DNA of 64,000 bases from Fimbriimonadaceae bacterium (GCA_023957775.1 JAMLGR010000001.1:124001-188000), one strand, 5' to 3'; shown: positions 18,278-27,304, counted from the stretch's first letter. A program made the numbers and translations. The notes: a model not told the origin generated them from the sequence alone.

Positions 18278-19411
18278 ATGAGTCTGTGGATCGCACTGAT
18301 GGCCGCGACGGTTCTTGGACAGGGGCCCGGAGACCTTGAGGACCGAGTGGCGGAGGTCCTTCCCGCGGCTTCCGAGGAGCGGTGGCTCGCGATCCCGTGG
18401 CGGCTCGATCTGGACGAGGCCCGACGCGACGCGCAGACGACGGGCAAGCCGCTCTTCCTGTGGATCATGAACGGCCACCCGTTCGGCTGCACGTGAAACA
18501 ACGGCCTGTGGGACCGGTCGGTCACCTTCAGCGATGCGCGCGTGATCCAGAAGCTCACGACGGAGTTCATCCCGTTTGCCGGAGACACGCACGAGTTGCA
18601 GAACGGGAGATCCGCGGCACGCAACTGGTTCGTCGCCATGGCGCGGACGGTCAACCCCCGGATTTCCGACGGGCAGACCGCGCAGGGCTTCTACACTGCG
18701 TCGCCGGACGGCAAGGGTCTCGGCTTCAACAACAACCGCTCCGTGGAGAGAGTGCTGGGGTTGTTGGACCTTGGTCTGGCGAAGTCATCGCCGGCGTCGG
18801 GTCCGATCGAGCCGGCGCCCGGCGACCGTGGCGGCGCCCGCGAAGACGTCTTCGTCGCCCGCACGTTTACCCGCATCCGTCCGTTGCCGCCTGGATCCGC
18901 CGAGTCGAACAAGAACGTCGCGCGCGATCATCTGTGGATCTACCCGGCCGACGTGGAGGCGATCCTGGCGGGGAAGGGCGACCGCTTTCCGGCTCCCGCT
19001 GCGTTCGCCAGGCGCCTGGCCCGATTTCACTTGGTGGACAACGTGAGGGGCGAACCGGACATGTGGTCCGCGAGCGAGGTCCGTAAAGCGGAGCTGTTCG
19101 TCGTCCGGGACCCGCGCGGCTTCAAGCTTGAGGGCGACTTTGAGATGGAGACCGCCAACGGGAGCCGCGGACTCGACGCCTCGTTCGAGGGCTGGATCGA
19201 ACTCGACGGAGGGACGATCAAACGCTTCCTGGGCCTCGCGAAGGGCAAGGCTTGGGGGGCGGGGCGCTACACGCCCAATCCGCCCGAAGGGGTGTTTCCC
19301 ATCGTCGTTGCGATGGTCGAGGCGAACGATGCGGCGTCCAGGCGAGTCCCACCCCAGGGGCTGCTGTGGGGTCCCGAGTATCGGGGCTCCGGGGCGTTCG
19401 CGGGTCGCTAG
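18278..19411 (+). CDS. Probable selenoprotein: exported thioredoxin-like protein with in-frame TGA (Sec73)
   Basis: One frame of 378 codons interrupted by a single TGA at 18494-18496. The first part has a weak signal peptide (LWIALMAATVLGQG) and a thioredoxin-like strand-plus-redox motif: ARRDAQTTGKPLFLWIMNGH, then PFGCT-TGA-NNG. After the TGA the frame continues as FSDARVIQKLTTEFIPFAGD, the usual helix and strand after the redox site. TGA therefore falls at the second thiol position of a Cys-Thr-X motif, read as Cys71-Thr72-Sec73. The remaining 300 residues are of unknown family. A SECIS-like hairpin follows the TGA, and selA is in this window. TAGAAT ends 5 nt before the ATG. The alternative is a pseudogene or an assembly error; the intact frame on both sides argues against it. 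Confidence 0.72.
18497..18526 (+). promoter_or_regulatory. Candidate bacterial SECIS element
   Basis: Downstream of the TGA, GACC (18512-18515), loop GGTC (18516-18519) and GGTC (18520-18523) form a 4-bp stem with a GGUC loop, extendable below a G-A mismatch by G18510-C18525. In E. coli fdhF the SECIS loop also contains GGUC, beginning 19 nt after UGA; here it begins 20 nt after. Folding is by eye only. Confidence 0.5.
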
Positions 19412-21192
19412 CCCTTGTGCGGGACGCCGTCGTAGTACAGGCCCTCGCGCAAGGCCCGCTTCTGGAGATCTCCCGGCGCCGCGTCGTCGATCTTCGTGCC
19501 CGTGCGCGTGCTGAGCTCGGGCAGAATCCGCACCTCGATCTCTTCGCCGTCGCGAAGGACGCGCAGGAGGAGAACCTCGTCCGTGGTGGCCTTCTCGAGG
19601 ATGGGTTGCAGGGTGGCGTAGATCGCTCGCGTTGTCGGGAGCTTGAGACTCTTGCCGTTGGCCTCGATGATCCGGTCGCCGTCCCGGAGACGGTCTTTCG
19701 CCGGGCCGTGGACGTTGCGGACGCGGACGGCTTGCTCGGCGCGAACCGCAGCCCAGTCGAAACCAACGTCGACGAACCGATCCAGCCGCTCGGACATCCG
19801 AAGACCGATCTTGGCCAACTGCTCCTCGACGGGAAGTTCGCCGGGCTGCATGACGATCTTGTCGTAGAACGGGCCGAGGGCGGGTCCCCCAAAGCGTACG
19901 CACTGTTTTCGGATCTCATCCTCCGCAAAGCCCGGCTTCCCGTTTCGGCAAAGATCCCACAGGGCGCGCATCACGTCGTCGAGGGATCGCTTGCCGCCGG
20001 TCTGGCTGCGGATTTCGATGTCCAGACACAGGCCCAAAAGCCACCCCGTGTCGTAGTAGCTGACGCCGAACCCTTGGCTGTTTCCTCTGCCGCCGGCCGC
20101 CTCGCCAACGCGGAAGCTGGCGTCGTAGGGCGACACCTCGAGCCGCTGCGGTCGAGCCCGCACCGTGCGCACGTTGTCGAGGATGTCTTGGTGGAACCGG
20201 TCCGTATCCCACCAGCCGTATCGGTGCAGAAGGTGGTGGGCGTAGTAGTCGGTCACGCCCTCCAGCCACCAGAGCGCTCCGGTCTTGGGCAGTTGCGTGT
20301 AGTCGAAGGGGCCCAGGGGTGCGGACCGGATGCGCTTGACGTTCCAGAGGTGGAAGAATTCGTGCGCCAGGACGGACACGGCCCTCGGGCCCACTCCGCT
20401 TGCGAGCGAGATCTGGGTGCTGGAAAGGTGTTCGAGCCCTCCCGCTCCGTCCGGGCTGTCGTTGACGTTGAAGTGCCACACGTACTTGGAGTAGGGCAGG
20501 CCGCCGAAGAAGTCGCCTTCGGACTCGGTGACGAAGCGGCACGCCTTGACGAGACCCTCTCGGTCGACATCGTCGGCGGCCCCTCCCCGCAACGCGATGA
20601 AGTGAGGCTTGCCCTGCACCACGTAGCCCAAGAGGGCAAACTCTCCGAGCGTCGCGGGATTGTCCGCGAGCACGTCGTAGTTCGGCGCGTAGAAGGTGTT
20701 CTTGGCGCCCTTCGATTCGTCGAGCCCGATGGCGACGATCCACTTGTCCGGCATCGAGAAAGCCACCGTGCACGGTTCTCGAAGGCGATCGACCACGTAA
20801 AGGTAGGTGCTCGGGCCGCTGAAGTGCATGGCCCCGCCCACCATCGGGCTGGGGCACGTGTAACGAACGGTCACCGATTTGGCTCCGCTCGGAGCCAGCG
20901 ACCAGGTCCAATCGTCGGGGTGCTGCACCTCGACGGCCTTTCCCGACTCATCTACCGCCGTCAGGTCTCGCACGTTTCGGAAGTTCGTCGTGAGCCGATA
21001 GCTGCCTGGAGCCCAACGGGGCATCTGCAGGCGGACGCCCTCGCTCGGGCTCGGAATCGTGATCGACAGCTTCAGGCTCTCATTCGCAGGATCTGGCTCG
21101 ACTCGATATTGGAGGTCGGCGCCCGCCAGGGAACAGACGGCGAATGCGAGTGCGAGCAGCATGCCGCGGGTGGTGTTCTTCGTGCCACGCAT
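19408..21192 (-). CDS. Exported M61-family metallopeptidase with PDZ domain
   Basis: 594 residues with a signal peptide (MLLALAFAVCSLAGA). The N-terminal beta domain contains MPRWAPGSYRL, typical of M61 glycyl aminopeptidases. The gluzincin core is LAHEFFHLWNVKRIRS (HExxH, two zinc ligands) with the third ligand in WWLEGVTDYYAHHLL. A PDZ domain follows near residues 490-560 (RNVHGPAKDRLRDGDRIIEA). M61 enzymes are aminopeptidases with a preference for Gly/Ala in characterised members. ATG at 21192 gives the signal peptide; the longer frame upstream overlaps the divergent carbonic anhydrase promoter. CACAAT ends 6 nt before the ATG. Confidence 0.92.
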   Translation of the reverse strand: MRGTKNTTRGMLLALAFAVCSLAGADLQYRVEPDPANESLKLSITIPSPSEGVRLQMPRWAPGSYRLTTNFRNVRDLTAVDESGKAVEVQHPDDWTWSLAPSGAKSVTVRYTCPSPMVGGAMHFSGPSTYLYVVDRLREPCTVAFSMPDKWIVAIGLDESKGAKNTFYAPNYDVLADNPATLGEFALLGYVVQGKPHFIALRGGAADDVDREGLVKACRFVTESEGDFFGGLPYSKYVWHFNVNDSPDGAGGLEHLSSTQISLASGVGPRAVSVLAHEFFHLWNVKRIRSAPLGPFDYTQLPKTGALWWLEGVTDYYAHHLLHRYGWWDTDRFHQDILDNVRTVRARPQRLEVSPYDASFRVGEAAGGRGNSQGFGVSYYDTGWLLGLCLDIEIRSQTGGKRSLDDVMRALWDLCRNGKPGFAEDEIRKQCVRFGGPALGPFYDKIVMQPGELPVEEQLAKIGLRMSERLDRFVDVGFDWAAVRAEQAVRVRNVHGPAKDRLRDGDRIIEANGKSLKLPTTRAIYATLQPILEKATTDEVLLLRVLRDGEEIEVRILPELSTRTGTKIDDAAPGDLQKRALREGLYYDGVPHKG

Positions 21193-21228
21193 GACCCCAT
21201 TGTGACCGACCGGGTAGGGTAACTCGAA

Positions 21229-21825
21229 GTGGAGATGGCGAACGACGAAGCAAGGAGAATCCTCGAAGAGCTGAAAGAAGGGAATCGACGATTCCGAGAG
21301 GGACGTTCCCAGCACCGGACCTATTCCCAGCCAGAGTTGGCCCATTTGGCGGCTGGACAAGCGCCGCGCGCGGCAATCGTGGCCTGTTCCGACAGCAGGG
21401 TGGTCCCCGAAGTGCTGTTCGATCAACCCCTTGGGGCGCTCTTTGTGAGCCGCGTGCCCGGCAACGTCGCCTCCGACGGGACGCGTTGGATGATCGAAAT
21501 CGCGATGTCCGCCTTCGAAATCCCTCTCGTCGTCGTACTCGGGCACACCGGCTGCCTAGCCGTGAAATCGATTGTGGAGGACACCTCCGGATCCGAGGGC
21601 GGGCTCCTTCGCCTCAAGACGATCCGTGCCGTCGCTCGCGCGCGCATGCGGCCGGGTGGCGACCTGCTTCGGACCGCCGTGGAGGAGAATGCCCGGAGTT
21701 CGGTGGAGGAGTTATCGCAAGAGAGCGCGATCCTGCGTGCCGCCATCGTCGGAGGACGCACGCACGCCGTCGCGATGGTCTACGAGATGGAGACTGGGAC
21801 GGTCCACGACATTGTGGGGGCCTAG
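21229..21825 (+). CDS. Beta-class carbonic anhydrase
   Basis: Interconverts CO2 and bicarbonate using zinc. 198 residues. The zinc ligands and dyad are visible: Cys in VACSDSRVVPE with the Asp-Arg pair, and His/Cys in LGHTGC. The segment FVSRVPGNVASDG is the typical RNAGN-like region. Start at GTG 21229 or ATG 21235, two codons later; TAGGGT lies 8 nt before the GTG. Its stop shares CTAG with the convergent DUF423 gene. Confidence 0.93.
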   Translation: MEMANDEARRILEELKEGNRRFREGRSQHRTYSQPELAHLAAGQAPRAAIVACSDSRVVPEVLFDQPLGALFVSRVPGNVASDGTRWMIEIAMSAFEIPLVVVLGHTGCLAVKSIVEDTSGSEGGLLRLKTIRAVARARMRPGGDLLRTAVEENARSSVEELSQESAILRAAIVGGRTHAVAMVYEMETGTVHDIVGA

Positions 21826-22202
21826 GTCCCCAGCAGATCGTCCGACTGCCGCGCGGCGACGAACAGGCACAGCCAACCGGCAAGGAAGCAGATGCCGCCA
21901 AGCGGAGTGACCGCTCCCCAGACGCGCACGCCGGACAATGCGAGTGCGTAAAGGCTTCCCGAGAAGAGGACCGTTCCCGCAATGAAGAGCCAAGCTGAAC
22001 GCTCGCCCCAAGACCCCAAACGCGCACCCGAGGCCCCGAGGGCCACGAGGGCCAGGGCGTGGATCATCTGATACAGGGCTCCCGTCCGAAACACTTCGAG
22101 CATCTCCGCAGGAACGCGCTCGCGAAGCCAGTGCGCGCCAAACGCGCCTGCCGCGACGCCCAAGAAGGCCAGGAGCGCACCGACTTCGAGGAACTTTCGC
22201 AT
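21822..22202 (-). CDS. DUF423 family membrane protein
   Basis: 126 residues, four predicted membrane helices. The N-terminal LAFLGVAAGAFGAHWLRERV and the later TPLGGICFLAGWLCLF are the DUF423 (YgdD-like) hallmarks. Function is not established for the family. AGAGG lies 4 nt before the ATG. The gene shares its stop with carbonic anhydrase. Confidence 0.9.
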   Translation of the reverse strand: MRKFLEVGALLAFLGVAAGAFGAHWLRERVPAEMLEVFRTGALYQMIHALALVALGASGARLGSWGERSAWLFIAGTVLFSGSLYALALSGVRVWGAVTPLGGICFLAGWLCLFVAARQSDDLLGT

Positions 22203-22231
22203 CGTCCTCTGCAGGTTAGCATAGGCACGGT

Positions 22232-22810
22232 TCACAGCCCGTAGCGGTAGTGTCCGATGATCCTCCACGCGAAAAGCCCGTCTTCGAGTTGCGCACCGGC
22301 ACCGATGTTGTGCACGATCCATCGGGTGCCGGGACGGTCGGCCGGCTCGACGACGATGCCGATGTGAAGCAGGCCCTTGCCGTTCAGGTCCCACGCCACG
22401 AGATCGCCCGGCTCGTAGGCTGCGGGAAAACCCCGAATGGGAAGCTCCGCCCCGCGGCGCCTGAAGAAGCACTGCAGGTTCGCAACGCGCCGATGGTCGA
22501 TGTTGGGATCGGGCTTGGTGAGACCCCACATCTGCGGGTAGGCGGAAAAGTGGAGCCGCATGTCCTCGTGGACCAGCCTCTGGAGGTCTTGGCCGACGGC
22601 CCGATAGGCGCGCACCAGAACATCGGTGCACACCCCGCGATCTACGGGAACATCGCCGCCGGGGTAGTCGATCTTCACGTACGAGGGATCGTAGACCTTG
22701 GTCACGCCAATCTGCGCCAGCGCTGCTTCGCACAGCGCCGCCGCGCGGGCCGACGGCGTGGCCGGGGGCGCCCCGAAGGCGAGAAGAATCGCGAGAAGCA
22801 CGGCATGCAC
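22232..22810 (-). CDS. DUF1287 family exported protein
   Basis: 192 residues with a signal peptide (VLLAILLAFGAPP). Family landmarks are YPGGDVPVDRGVCTDVLVRA (probable nucleophilic Cys of an NlpC/P60-like fold), DPNIDHRRVANLQCFF, and a His-rich end (KGLLHIGIVV, RWIVHNIGAG), which give a Cys-His arrangement like cell-wall cysteine peptidases. The start is GTG with TAAACC ending 6 nt upstream. It is divergent from the M42 peptidase across a 69-bp gap. Confidence 0.85.
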   Translation of the reverse strand: MHAVLLAILLAFGAPPATPSARAAALCEAALAQIGVTKVYDPSYVKIDYPGGDVPVDRGVCTDVLVRAYRAVGQDLQRLVHEDMRLHFSAYPQMWGLTKPDPNIDHRRVANLQCFFRRRGAELPIRGFPAAYEPGDLVAWDLNGKGLLHIGIVVEPADRPGTRWIVHNIGAGAQLEDGLFAWRIIGHYRYGL

Positions 22811-22879
22811 AAACGCGGTTTACCGCATGCGGCGGGACCAAGGGCGCACGCCGCGGGCCGCCTTCGGTAAAACGCGAAC

Positions 22880-23932
22880 ATGGATGTGCAACTGCTGAAG
22901 CGGCTCACCGAGGCCCATGGCGTACCAGGCCAGGAGGAGGCGATCCGCGAGATCGTTCGTGAAGAGCTGGGGGCGCTGTGCGAGATCACCTCGGACGCCA
23001 TGGGCAACATGATCTGCCTCAAACGGGGAAGTGGTGGCGAGCCACGCAAGAAACTGATGATCGCCGCGCACATGGATGAGATCGGTTTCGTCGTCAAACA
23101 CATCGACGACAAGGGTTTTCTCCGGCTGCAGACGTTGGGAGGTTGGGACCCGCGCCAGATGGCGAGCCAGCGCGTGTTCGTGCACACGGCAGACGGCCCG
23201 CTGAACGGCGTGATGATGGCTTCCACCAAACCGAAACACCTGCTTTCGGCCGAAGAGGCCGGCCGATCGCCCCAGATTCAACAGTTCTTTGTGGACGTGG
23301 GATTGTCCAAAGAAGATGCCCAATCGAAAATTCGGTTGGGTGACATGGTCACGATGAACCGCTCGTTGCAGGAGATGGGAGACCTTCTCACGTGCAAGGC
23401 CATGGACGACCGCGTCGCGGTGTTCGTGATGATCGAAGCCCTGCGAGCGGCCAAGAGCCACGAGGTGGATGTGTTCGCCGTGGCCACGGTGCAGGAGGAG
23501 ATCGGGCTGCGTGGAGCGGCGGCGAGCGGCTGGAGCGTCCACCCCGACGTGGTCGTTGCGATCGACATCACCCTGGCGAACGACATTCCCGGGATTCCGG
23601 AAGAGGACCAGATCACGCGCCTCGGCAAGGGGACCGCGATCAAGATTCTCGACTCTTCGCTCATTTGCCACCCGAAGGTCGTCGCGCACTTCCGCGACCT
23701 CGCCGAGTCGAACGGGATCGCCCACCAGATGGAGATTCTCTCGGCGGGCGGCACGGACGCGGGCGGAGTGCAGCGGCTGCACGGTGGGATTCCCGCCTTC
23801 ACGCTTTCCATCCCCACCCGCTACGTGCACACCGTGAACGAGACCGTCCATCGCGAAGACGTGCAGGCGAGCATCGATCTCATGGCGCGCTACATCGAGG
23901 ACGCCCACACACGGGAGTACGGCTACAGTTAG
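22880..23932 (+). CDS. M42-family aminopeptidase
   Basis: 350 residues, cytoplasmic di-metal aminopeptidase/endoglucanase-type family (tetrahedral aminopeptidase). Metal and catalytic residues are in order: His in MIAAHMDEIGF (with Asp), Asp in CKAMDDRVAV, Glu-Glu in ATVQEEIGLRGA, Asp in VVAIDITL, and His in PTRYVHTVNE. Role: trimming peptides from proteolysis. TAAAAC ends exactly 6 nt before the ATG and no Shine-Dalgarno is present. Confidence 0.94.
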   Translation: MDVQLLKRLTEAHGVPGQEEAIREIVREELGALCEITSDAMGNMICLKRGSGGEPRKKLMIAAHMDEIGFVVKHIDDKGFLRLQTLGGWDPRQMASQRVFVHTADGPLNGVMMASTKPKHLLSAEEAGRSPQIQQFFVDVGLSKEDAQSKIRLGDMVTMNRSLQEMGDLLTCKAMDDRVAVFVMIEALRAAKSHEVDVFAVATVQEEIGLRGAAASGWSVHPDVVVAIDITLANDIPGIPEEDQITRLGKGTAIKILDSSLICHPKVVAHFRDLAESNGIAHQMEILSAGGTDAGGVQRLHGGIPAFTLSIPTRYVHTVNETVHREDVQASIDLMARYIEDAHTREYGYS

Positions 23933-23935
23933 GCG

Positions 23936-23956
23936 CACGCCCGTCGAGCGGGCGTG
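23936..23956. terminator. Terminator-like hairpin between convergent genes
   Basis: CACGCCCG-TCGAG-CGGGCGTG, a perfect 8-bp GC-rich stem 4 nt after the M42 stop and 20 nt from the end of the nuclease gene. It could act on both strands. No U-run. Confidence 0.6.
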
Positions 23957-23975
23957 GAACCCTTGGGTCGCCACG

Positions 23976-24734
23976 CTAGGACTCGTCCGACCACGTTGCT
24001 TGCTTGGCGCATAGCGGCACGAATTCGCAGGTACCGCACAGCGGAATGCGACGCGGTGAGACCGTGTCGAACCGCCGCGAGAGAAGCGCCTCGCCCAGCC
24101 GCAACAGATCTTCCTGTAAAGCGTCGAGCTCCGCGTCGGAGAAGTGGGCGGTGGCGCGCACGCCCCCCTTCATGGCCACAAGGGTCGCGGCGATCGGCCT
24201 GCCGGGATACCTCGCGCGAAGCAGCACCGCGTAACAGCCCATCGCGAGGTCGGTTCGCACGTCGTCTTCCGTCACCTCGGTGCGAAGGGTCTTGTAGTCG
24301 AGGATCTCCAGGGCGCCGCCCTTCGCCTCATCGACCCGATCGAGCCTCCCGGCGAGTTCGAACGGCCCCAGGCCCATCCGGAGGGTTTGCTCGATCAAGA
24401 TCGTCGCGGAAGTGGCGGGTGTGCGCCGAACGTCCTCGACGTAGCTCTCGAGGATCTCCTTTCCCTCGGCGTAGGCGTCCGCCATCTCTTCGGCGCTCGA
24501 GAAGCCCGCCTCGATCCAGTTCTCCTCGTAGCTTTGGAGCACCTGGGCGACGGTCTCGACGGCCCCCTGCTCGTGGAATCGCTCCAAAACCTTGTGCAAG
24601 GAGAGCCCGAAGCTGAACGTCGGCTTGGCCCTGAGGTACCAGCGCCCGCGGGCATCGACGTACGTCCATCGGTAGCGCGTCGGGCACGCCAAGTACGTGG
24701 TGATCTTGCTGGGCGTCAAGGTCGGTTTGGCCAT
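23976..24734 (-). CDS. PD-(D/E)XK nuclease-family protein (RecB/Cas4-like)
   Basis: 252 residues. N-terminal SKITTYLACPTRYRWTY supplies the first cysteine of an Fe-S cluster and the tail CGTCEFVPLC the other three, as in AddB/Cas4-type nucleases. The catalytic core is GRLDRVDEAKGGALEILDYKT (D, then E and K, the D-ExK motif). Likely a single-domain DNA exonuclease acting in repair. There are no cas genes or repeats nearby, so a Cas4 role is not supported. Confidence 0.85.
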   Translation of the reverse strand: MAKPTLTPSKITTYLACPTRYRWTYVDARGRWYLRAKPTFSFGLSLHKVLERFHEQGAVETVAQVLQSYEENWIEAGFSSAEEMADAYAEGKEILESYVEDVRRTPATSATILIEQTLRMGLGPFELAGRLDRVDEAKGGALEILDYKTLRTEVTEDDVRTDLAMGCYAVLLRARYPGRPIAATLVAMKGGVRATAHFSDAELDALQEDLLRLGEALLSRRFDTVSPRRIPLCGTCEFVPLCAKQATWSDES

Positions 24735-24792
24735 GAACCGCCGTCAGCATAGCGCATCCGCGGCGGCGGCTCCGGGGGTACCCTCTGCGTCG

Positions 24793-25629
24793 ATGAAGAT
24801 CCGATTGGGACATAGCCCCGACAGCGACGACGCATTCATGTTTTGGGGGCTGGCTTCGGGCGCCGTTCAGACCGATTACGAGTTCGAACACATCCTGCGC
24901 GACATCCAAACGCTGAACGAGTGGGCCAAAGAGGGGCGCCTGGAGTCCAGCGCCGTGTCGGTCCACGCCTTCGCCCACGTCGCGGACAAGTACGCGCTGC
25001 TTCGCCACGGGGGCAGTTTCGGCGAGGATTACGGCCCCATGGTCGTCGCCAAGGACCCGCAGCCCATCGACGCCGAGACGACGATCGCGGTGCCGGGTCT
25101 TCTCACGAGCGCCTACCTCGAACTGTGCCTCTGGTTCCACGACGAGCGGGGCGCCGGGATTCGGCCCAAGGTCGAAGTCGTGCCGTTCGACGAGATCATT
25201 CCGGCGGTTCTTCGCGGTGACTACTCGATGGGTCTGATCATCCACGAGGGCCAACTGACGTACGGCAGGGAAGGGCTCGTCGTGCTTCTGGACTTGGGCA
25301 AGTGGTGGAAGTCGAAGACGGGATTGCCGCTGCCTCTGGGCGTGAACGTGGTCCGGAAGGACCTCGGCGAGGATGGTGTGCGCGAAATCAGCCGTTGCAT
25401 GCGCGAGAGCATCTCCGCGGGTCTCAACAACCGGAAGCAGGCCCTCGATTACGCCCTGAAGTTCGCCCGGGGCATGGACGAGGGCACCAGCGACGAGTTT
25501 GTCGGCATGTACGTGAACGAACGCACGTTGGACATGGGGCAGGAGGGCGTAGAGGCGATCAAGCTCCTGCTTCGACGCGGCGTCGAGGCCGGCCTGGTTC
25601 CGGAGATCGACGTGGACGTGGTCGACTAG
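24793..25629 (+). CDS. mqnD: 1,4-dihydroxy-6-naphthoate synthase (futalosine pathway)
   Basis: 278 residues. MqnD converts cyclic dehypoxanthinyl futalosine to 1,4-dihydroxy-6-naphthoate in the alternative menaquinone route. The sequence begins with the family signature LGHSPDSDDAFMFWGLASG and keeps the periplasmic-binding-like fold, with IHEGQLTYGREGL near the catalytic region. The ATG at 24793 opens the signature; TACCCT ends 8 nt upstream. No other mqn gene is in the window. Implies menaquinone as quinone, consistent with NDH-2 at 43150. Confidence 0.92.
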   Translation: MKIRLGHSPDSDDAFMFWGLASGAVQTDYEFEHILRDIQTLNEWAKEGRLESSAVSVHAFAHVADKYALLRHGGSFGEDYGPMVVAKDPQPIDAETTIAVPGLLTSAYLELCLWFHDERGAGIRPKVEVVPFDEIIPAVLRGDYSMGLIIHEGQLTYGREGLVVLLDLGKWWKSKTGLPLPLGVNVVRKDLGEDGVREISRCMRESISAGLNNRKQALDYALKFARGMDEGTSDEFVGMYVNERTLDMGQEGVEAIKLLLRRGVEAGLVPEIDVDVVD

Positions 25630-25632
25630 CGG

Positions 25633-27279
25633 CTACTCGCTCCCAAGCCTCGCGAAGAGCAGTTCGGCGACCGCCCAACCCAGGCGGTTTTCGAGCTTGA
25701 ATCGGCCGCCGAGCGCGCGCGCGAGGTTGTCGACGATCTGGAGCCCGAGGTGGCTCTGGTGAGCCGCATCAAAGCCTTCCGGCAGGGGGTCTCCGCTGTT
25801 GGAGACCCAGAGCCCGACCTCGCCGTCGTTCTCCTCGATGTTGATGTGCACCTCTCCCTCCCTGGTGACGCGGAACCCGTGCTCCACCGCGTTGAGAATC
25901 AGCTCGTTGAGGATCAGGGCGACCTGCGTCGCTTGAGCGGTGCCGAGGTGGACGTCCGCGCCGCGAATCTCGAACCGAAGGGTGCGATCGGGGAGAATCA
26001 GCGAGCGCTGCTGGTGCTGGACCAGCGCCTCGCCGATGGATCGAAGCCCGACGTGGTCCAGATCCTCTCGACTCAGGAGCTCGTGGACCGCCGAAATGGC
26101 GAGAATCCGGGAGAGGGTGTCGTTCAACGCCTCCTCAAGGGATTTGTATCGGCTGTGGCGCAGTTGCAGGCGAAGGAGGCTGGCGACCTGCTGGAGGTTG
26201 TTCTTGACCCGGTGGTGCATCTCCTGCATCAGCGTGGTGCGCACCTGGAGCTTGGCGTGCTCGATGCTGAGCGCCGCCTGCTTTGCCAGGGTCTCCAGGG
26301 CCTTCACCTCGTCGGGCGGAAAATCGTGGTCGTGGGTCGTGTAGCACGTCAAGACGCCCACGGATTTGCCCTGCATCGTGAGCGGCACGCAGATCATCGA
26401 CTTGAGGCCCTGCTCGACGGCGAGGTCGTGGCCGATGTAATCCTCCTCCAGGAGGACGTCGGGCACGATGATCGTCCTGCCGGCTTGGATGACTCGGCCC
26501 GCGATCGACTCGCCCAGTTTGATCGCCCGCTTGCGCTGGTAGGCCTTCGCCTGCGACTGCGTGGCCCGCAGAACGAGTTCGCCGCGGGCCTCGTCGAGCA
26601 GACGGACCGTGCACACCGCGTAGTTGAACTGCTGCGCAGTGAGGTTGACGAGCAGTTGGAGGATCTCCTCCAGATAGGGACTGGCCGAGAGGGTCTTCGA
26701 GACCTCGCTCAGAGCGCCCAAGCGGTTGCTTTGCGTCCCGGCCTCGTAGGCGTTTCGGTAGCCCAGGTAACACTGGGTCGCAACGGCGACCAGTTGCTGC
26801 ACCCGGCGCTTCTCGGCTGCCGTGAACTTCCAGTGACTCGACCGACGAAGCAGGACGACGCCGCAAGGCTCCCTCTCGCGCTCCATGGGGACGACGGCGA
26901 GGCCCTCCGTGTGTGTGTCCTCGAGTCCAGGGTATTTGGCGTAACTCGGGTGTCGCTCGGCGTCCTTGGTGAGAAAGATCGGCGCCCCGGTCTGAAAGGC
27001 CAGCCCGGCAACCCCCACGCTTCGCCCGATCCTGAGTCGGACGTTGTACTCGGGGGCCAGTGTGCTGGCGCGCAACACCAGCGAGCCCGGTTCCCCGATC
27101 AGCACGTCGCACACTTCGGCTTCCGTGTGCGCGAGGAGGACGTTCGCCAGTTCGGCGAGCAGCTCGTCCTCGGATCGTGCCCGTTCCATCGCCGCCAACA
27201 ACGCGTCGAATCCTGGTGCCGAGGGCATGATGCGAGTGTACACAGTCGCGTCGGCCAGCCGGTGCTGAACGAGGCGCAT
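25633..27279 (-). CDS. Soluble GAF-GAF sensor histidine kinase (HisKA_2 type)
   Basis: 548 residues with no membrane segment. Two GAF domains lie at about residues 20-165 and 190-335. A HisKA_2 dimerisation domain follows with the phospho-acceptor in EMHHRVKNNLQQVASLL, then a HATPase (NELILNAVEHGF, WVSNSGDPLPEGF, GLQIVDNLARALGG). Kinases of this type often pair with atypical receivers. ATG at 27279 is chosen, with AAAGGCGGG upstream; GTG at 27300 is possible. It follows the M16 peptidase by 25 bp on the same strand. Confidence 0.88.
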   Translation of the reverse strand: MRLVQHRLADATVYTRIMPSAPGFDALLAAMERARSEDELLAELANVLLAHTEAEVCDVLIGEPGSLVLRASTLAPEYNVRLRIGRSVGVAGLAFQTGAPIFLTKDAERHPSYAKYPGLEDTHTEGLAVVPMEREREPCGVVLLRRSSHWKFTAAEKRRVQQLVAVATQCYLGYRNAYEAGTQSNRLGALSEVSKTLSASPYLEEILQLLVNLTAQQFNYAVCTVRLLDEARGELVLRATQSQAKAYQRKRAIKLGESIAGRVIQAGRTIIVPDVLLEEDYIGHDLAVEQGLKSMICVPLTMQGKSVGVLTCYTTHDHDFPPDEVKALETLAKQAALSIEHAKLQVRTTLMQEMHHRVKNNLQQVASLLRLQLRHSRYKSLEEALNDTLSRILAISAVHELLSREDLDHVGLRSIGEALVQHQQRSLILPDRTLRFEIRGADVHLGTAQATQVALILNELILNAVEHGFRVTREGEVHINIEENDGEVGLWVSNSGDPLPEGFDAAHQSHLGLQIVDNLARALGGRFKLENRLGWAVAELLFARLGSE

Positions 27280-27304
27280 GCGCCCGCCTTTCTTCAGCAC
27301 CCAG

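Noticed and set aside
18278-19411. Reading the TGA-split gene as two genes (72 and 289 residues) or a pseudogene
   Set aside because: Both parts are in the same frame, join inside one thioredoxin motif, and show no other stop or frameshift. The second part would lack a proper start and ribosome site.
23976-24734. Cas4
   Set aside because: Cysteine and PD-(D/E)XK motifs fit Cas4 and RecB-like nucleases equally, and there is no CRISPR context.
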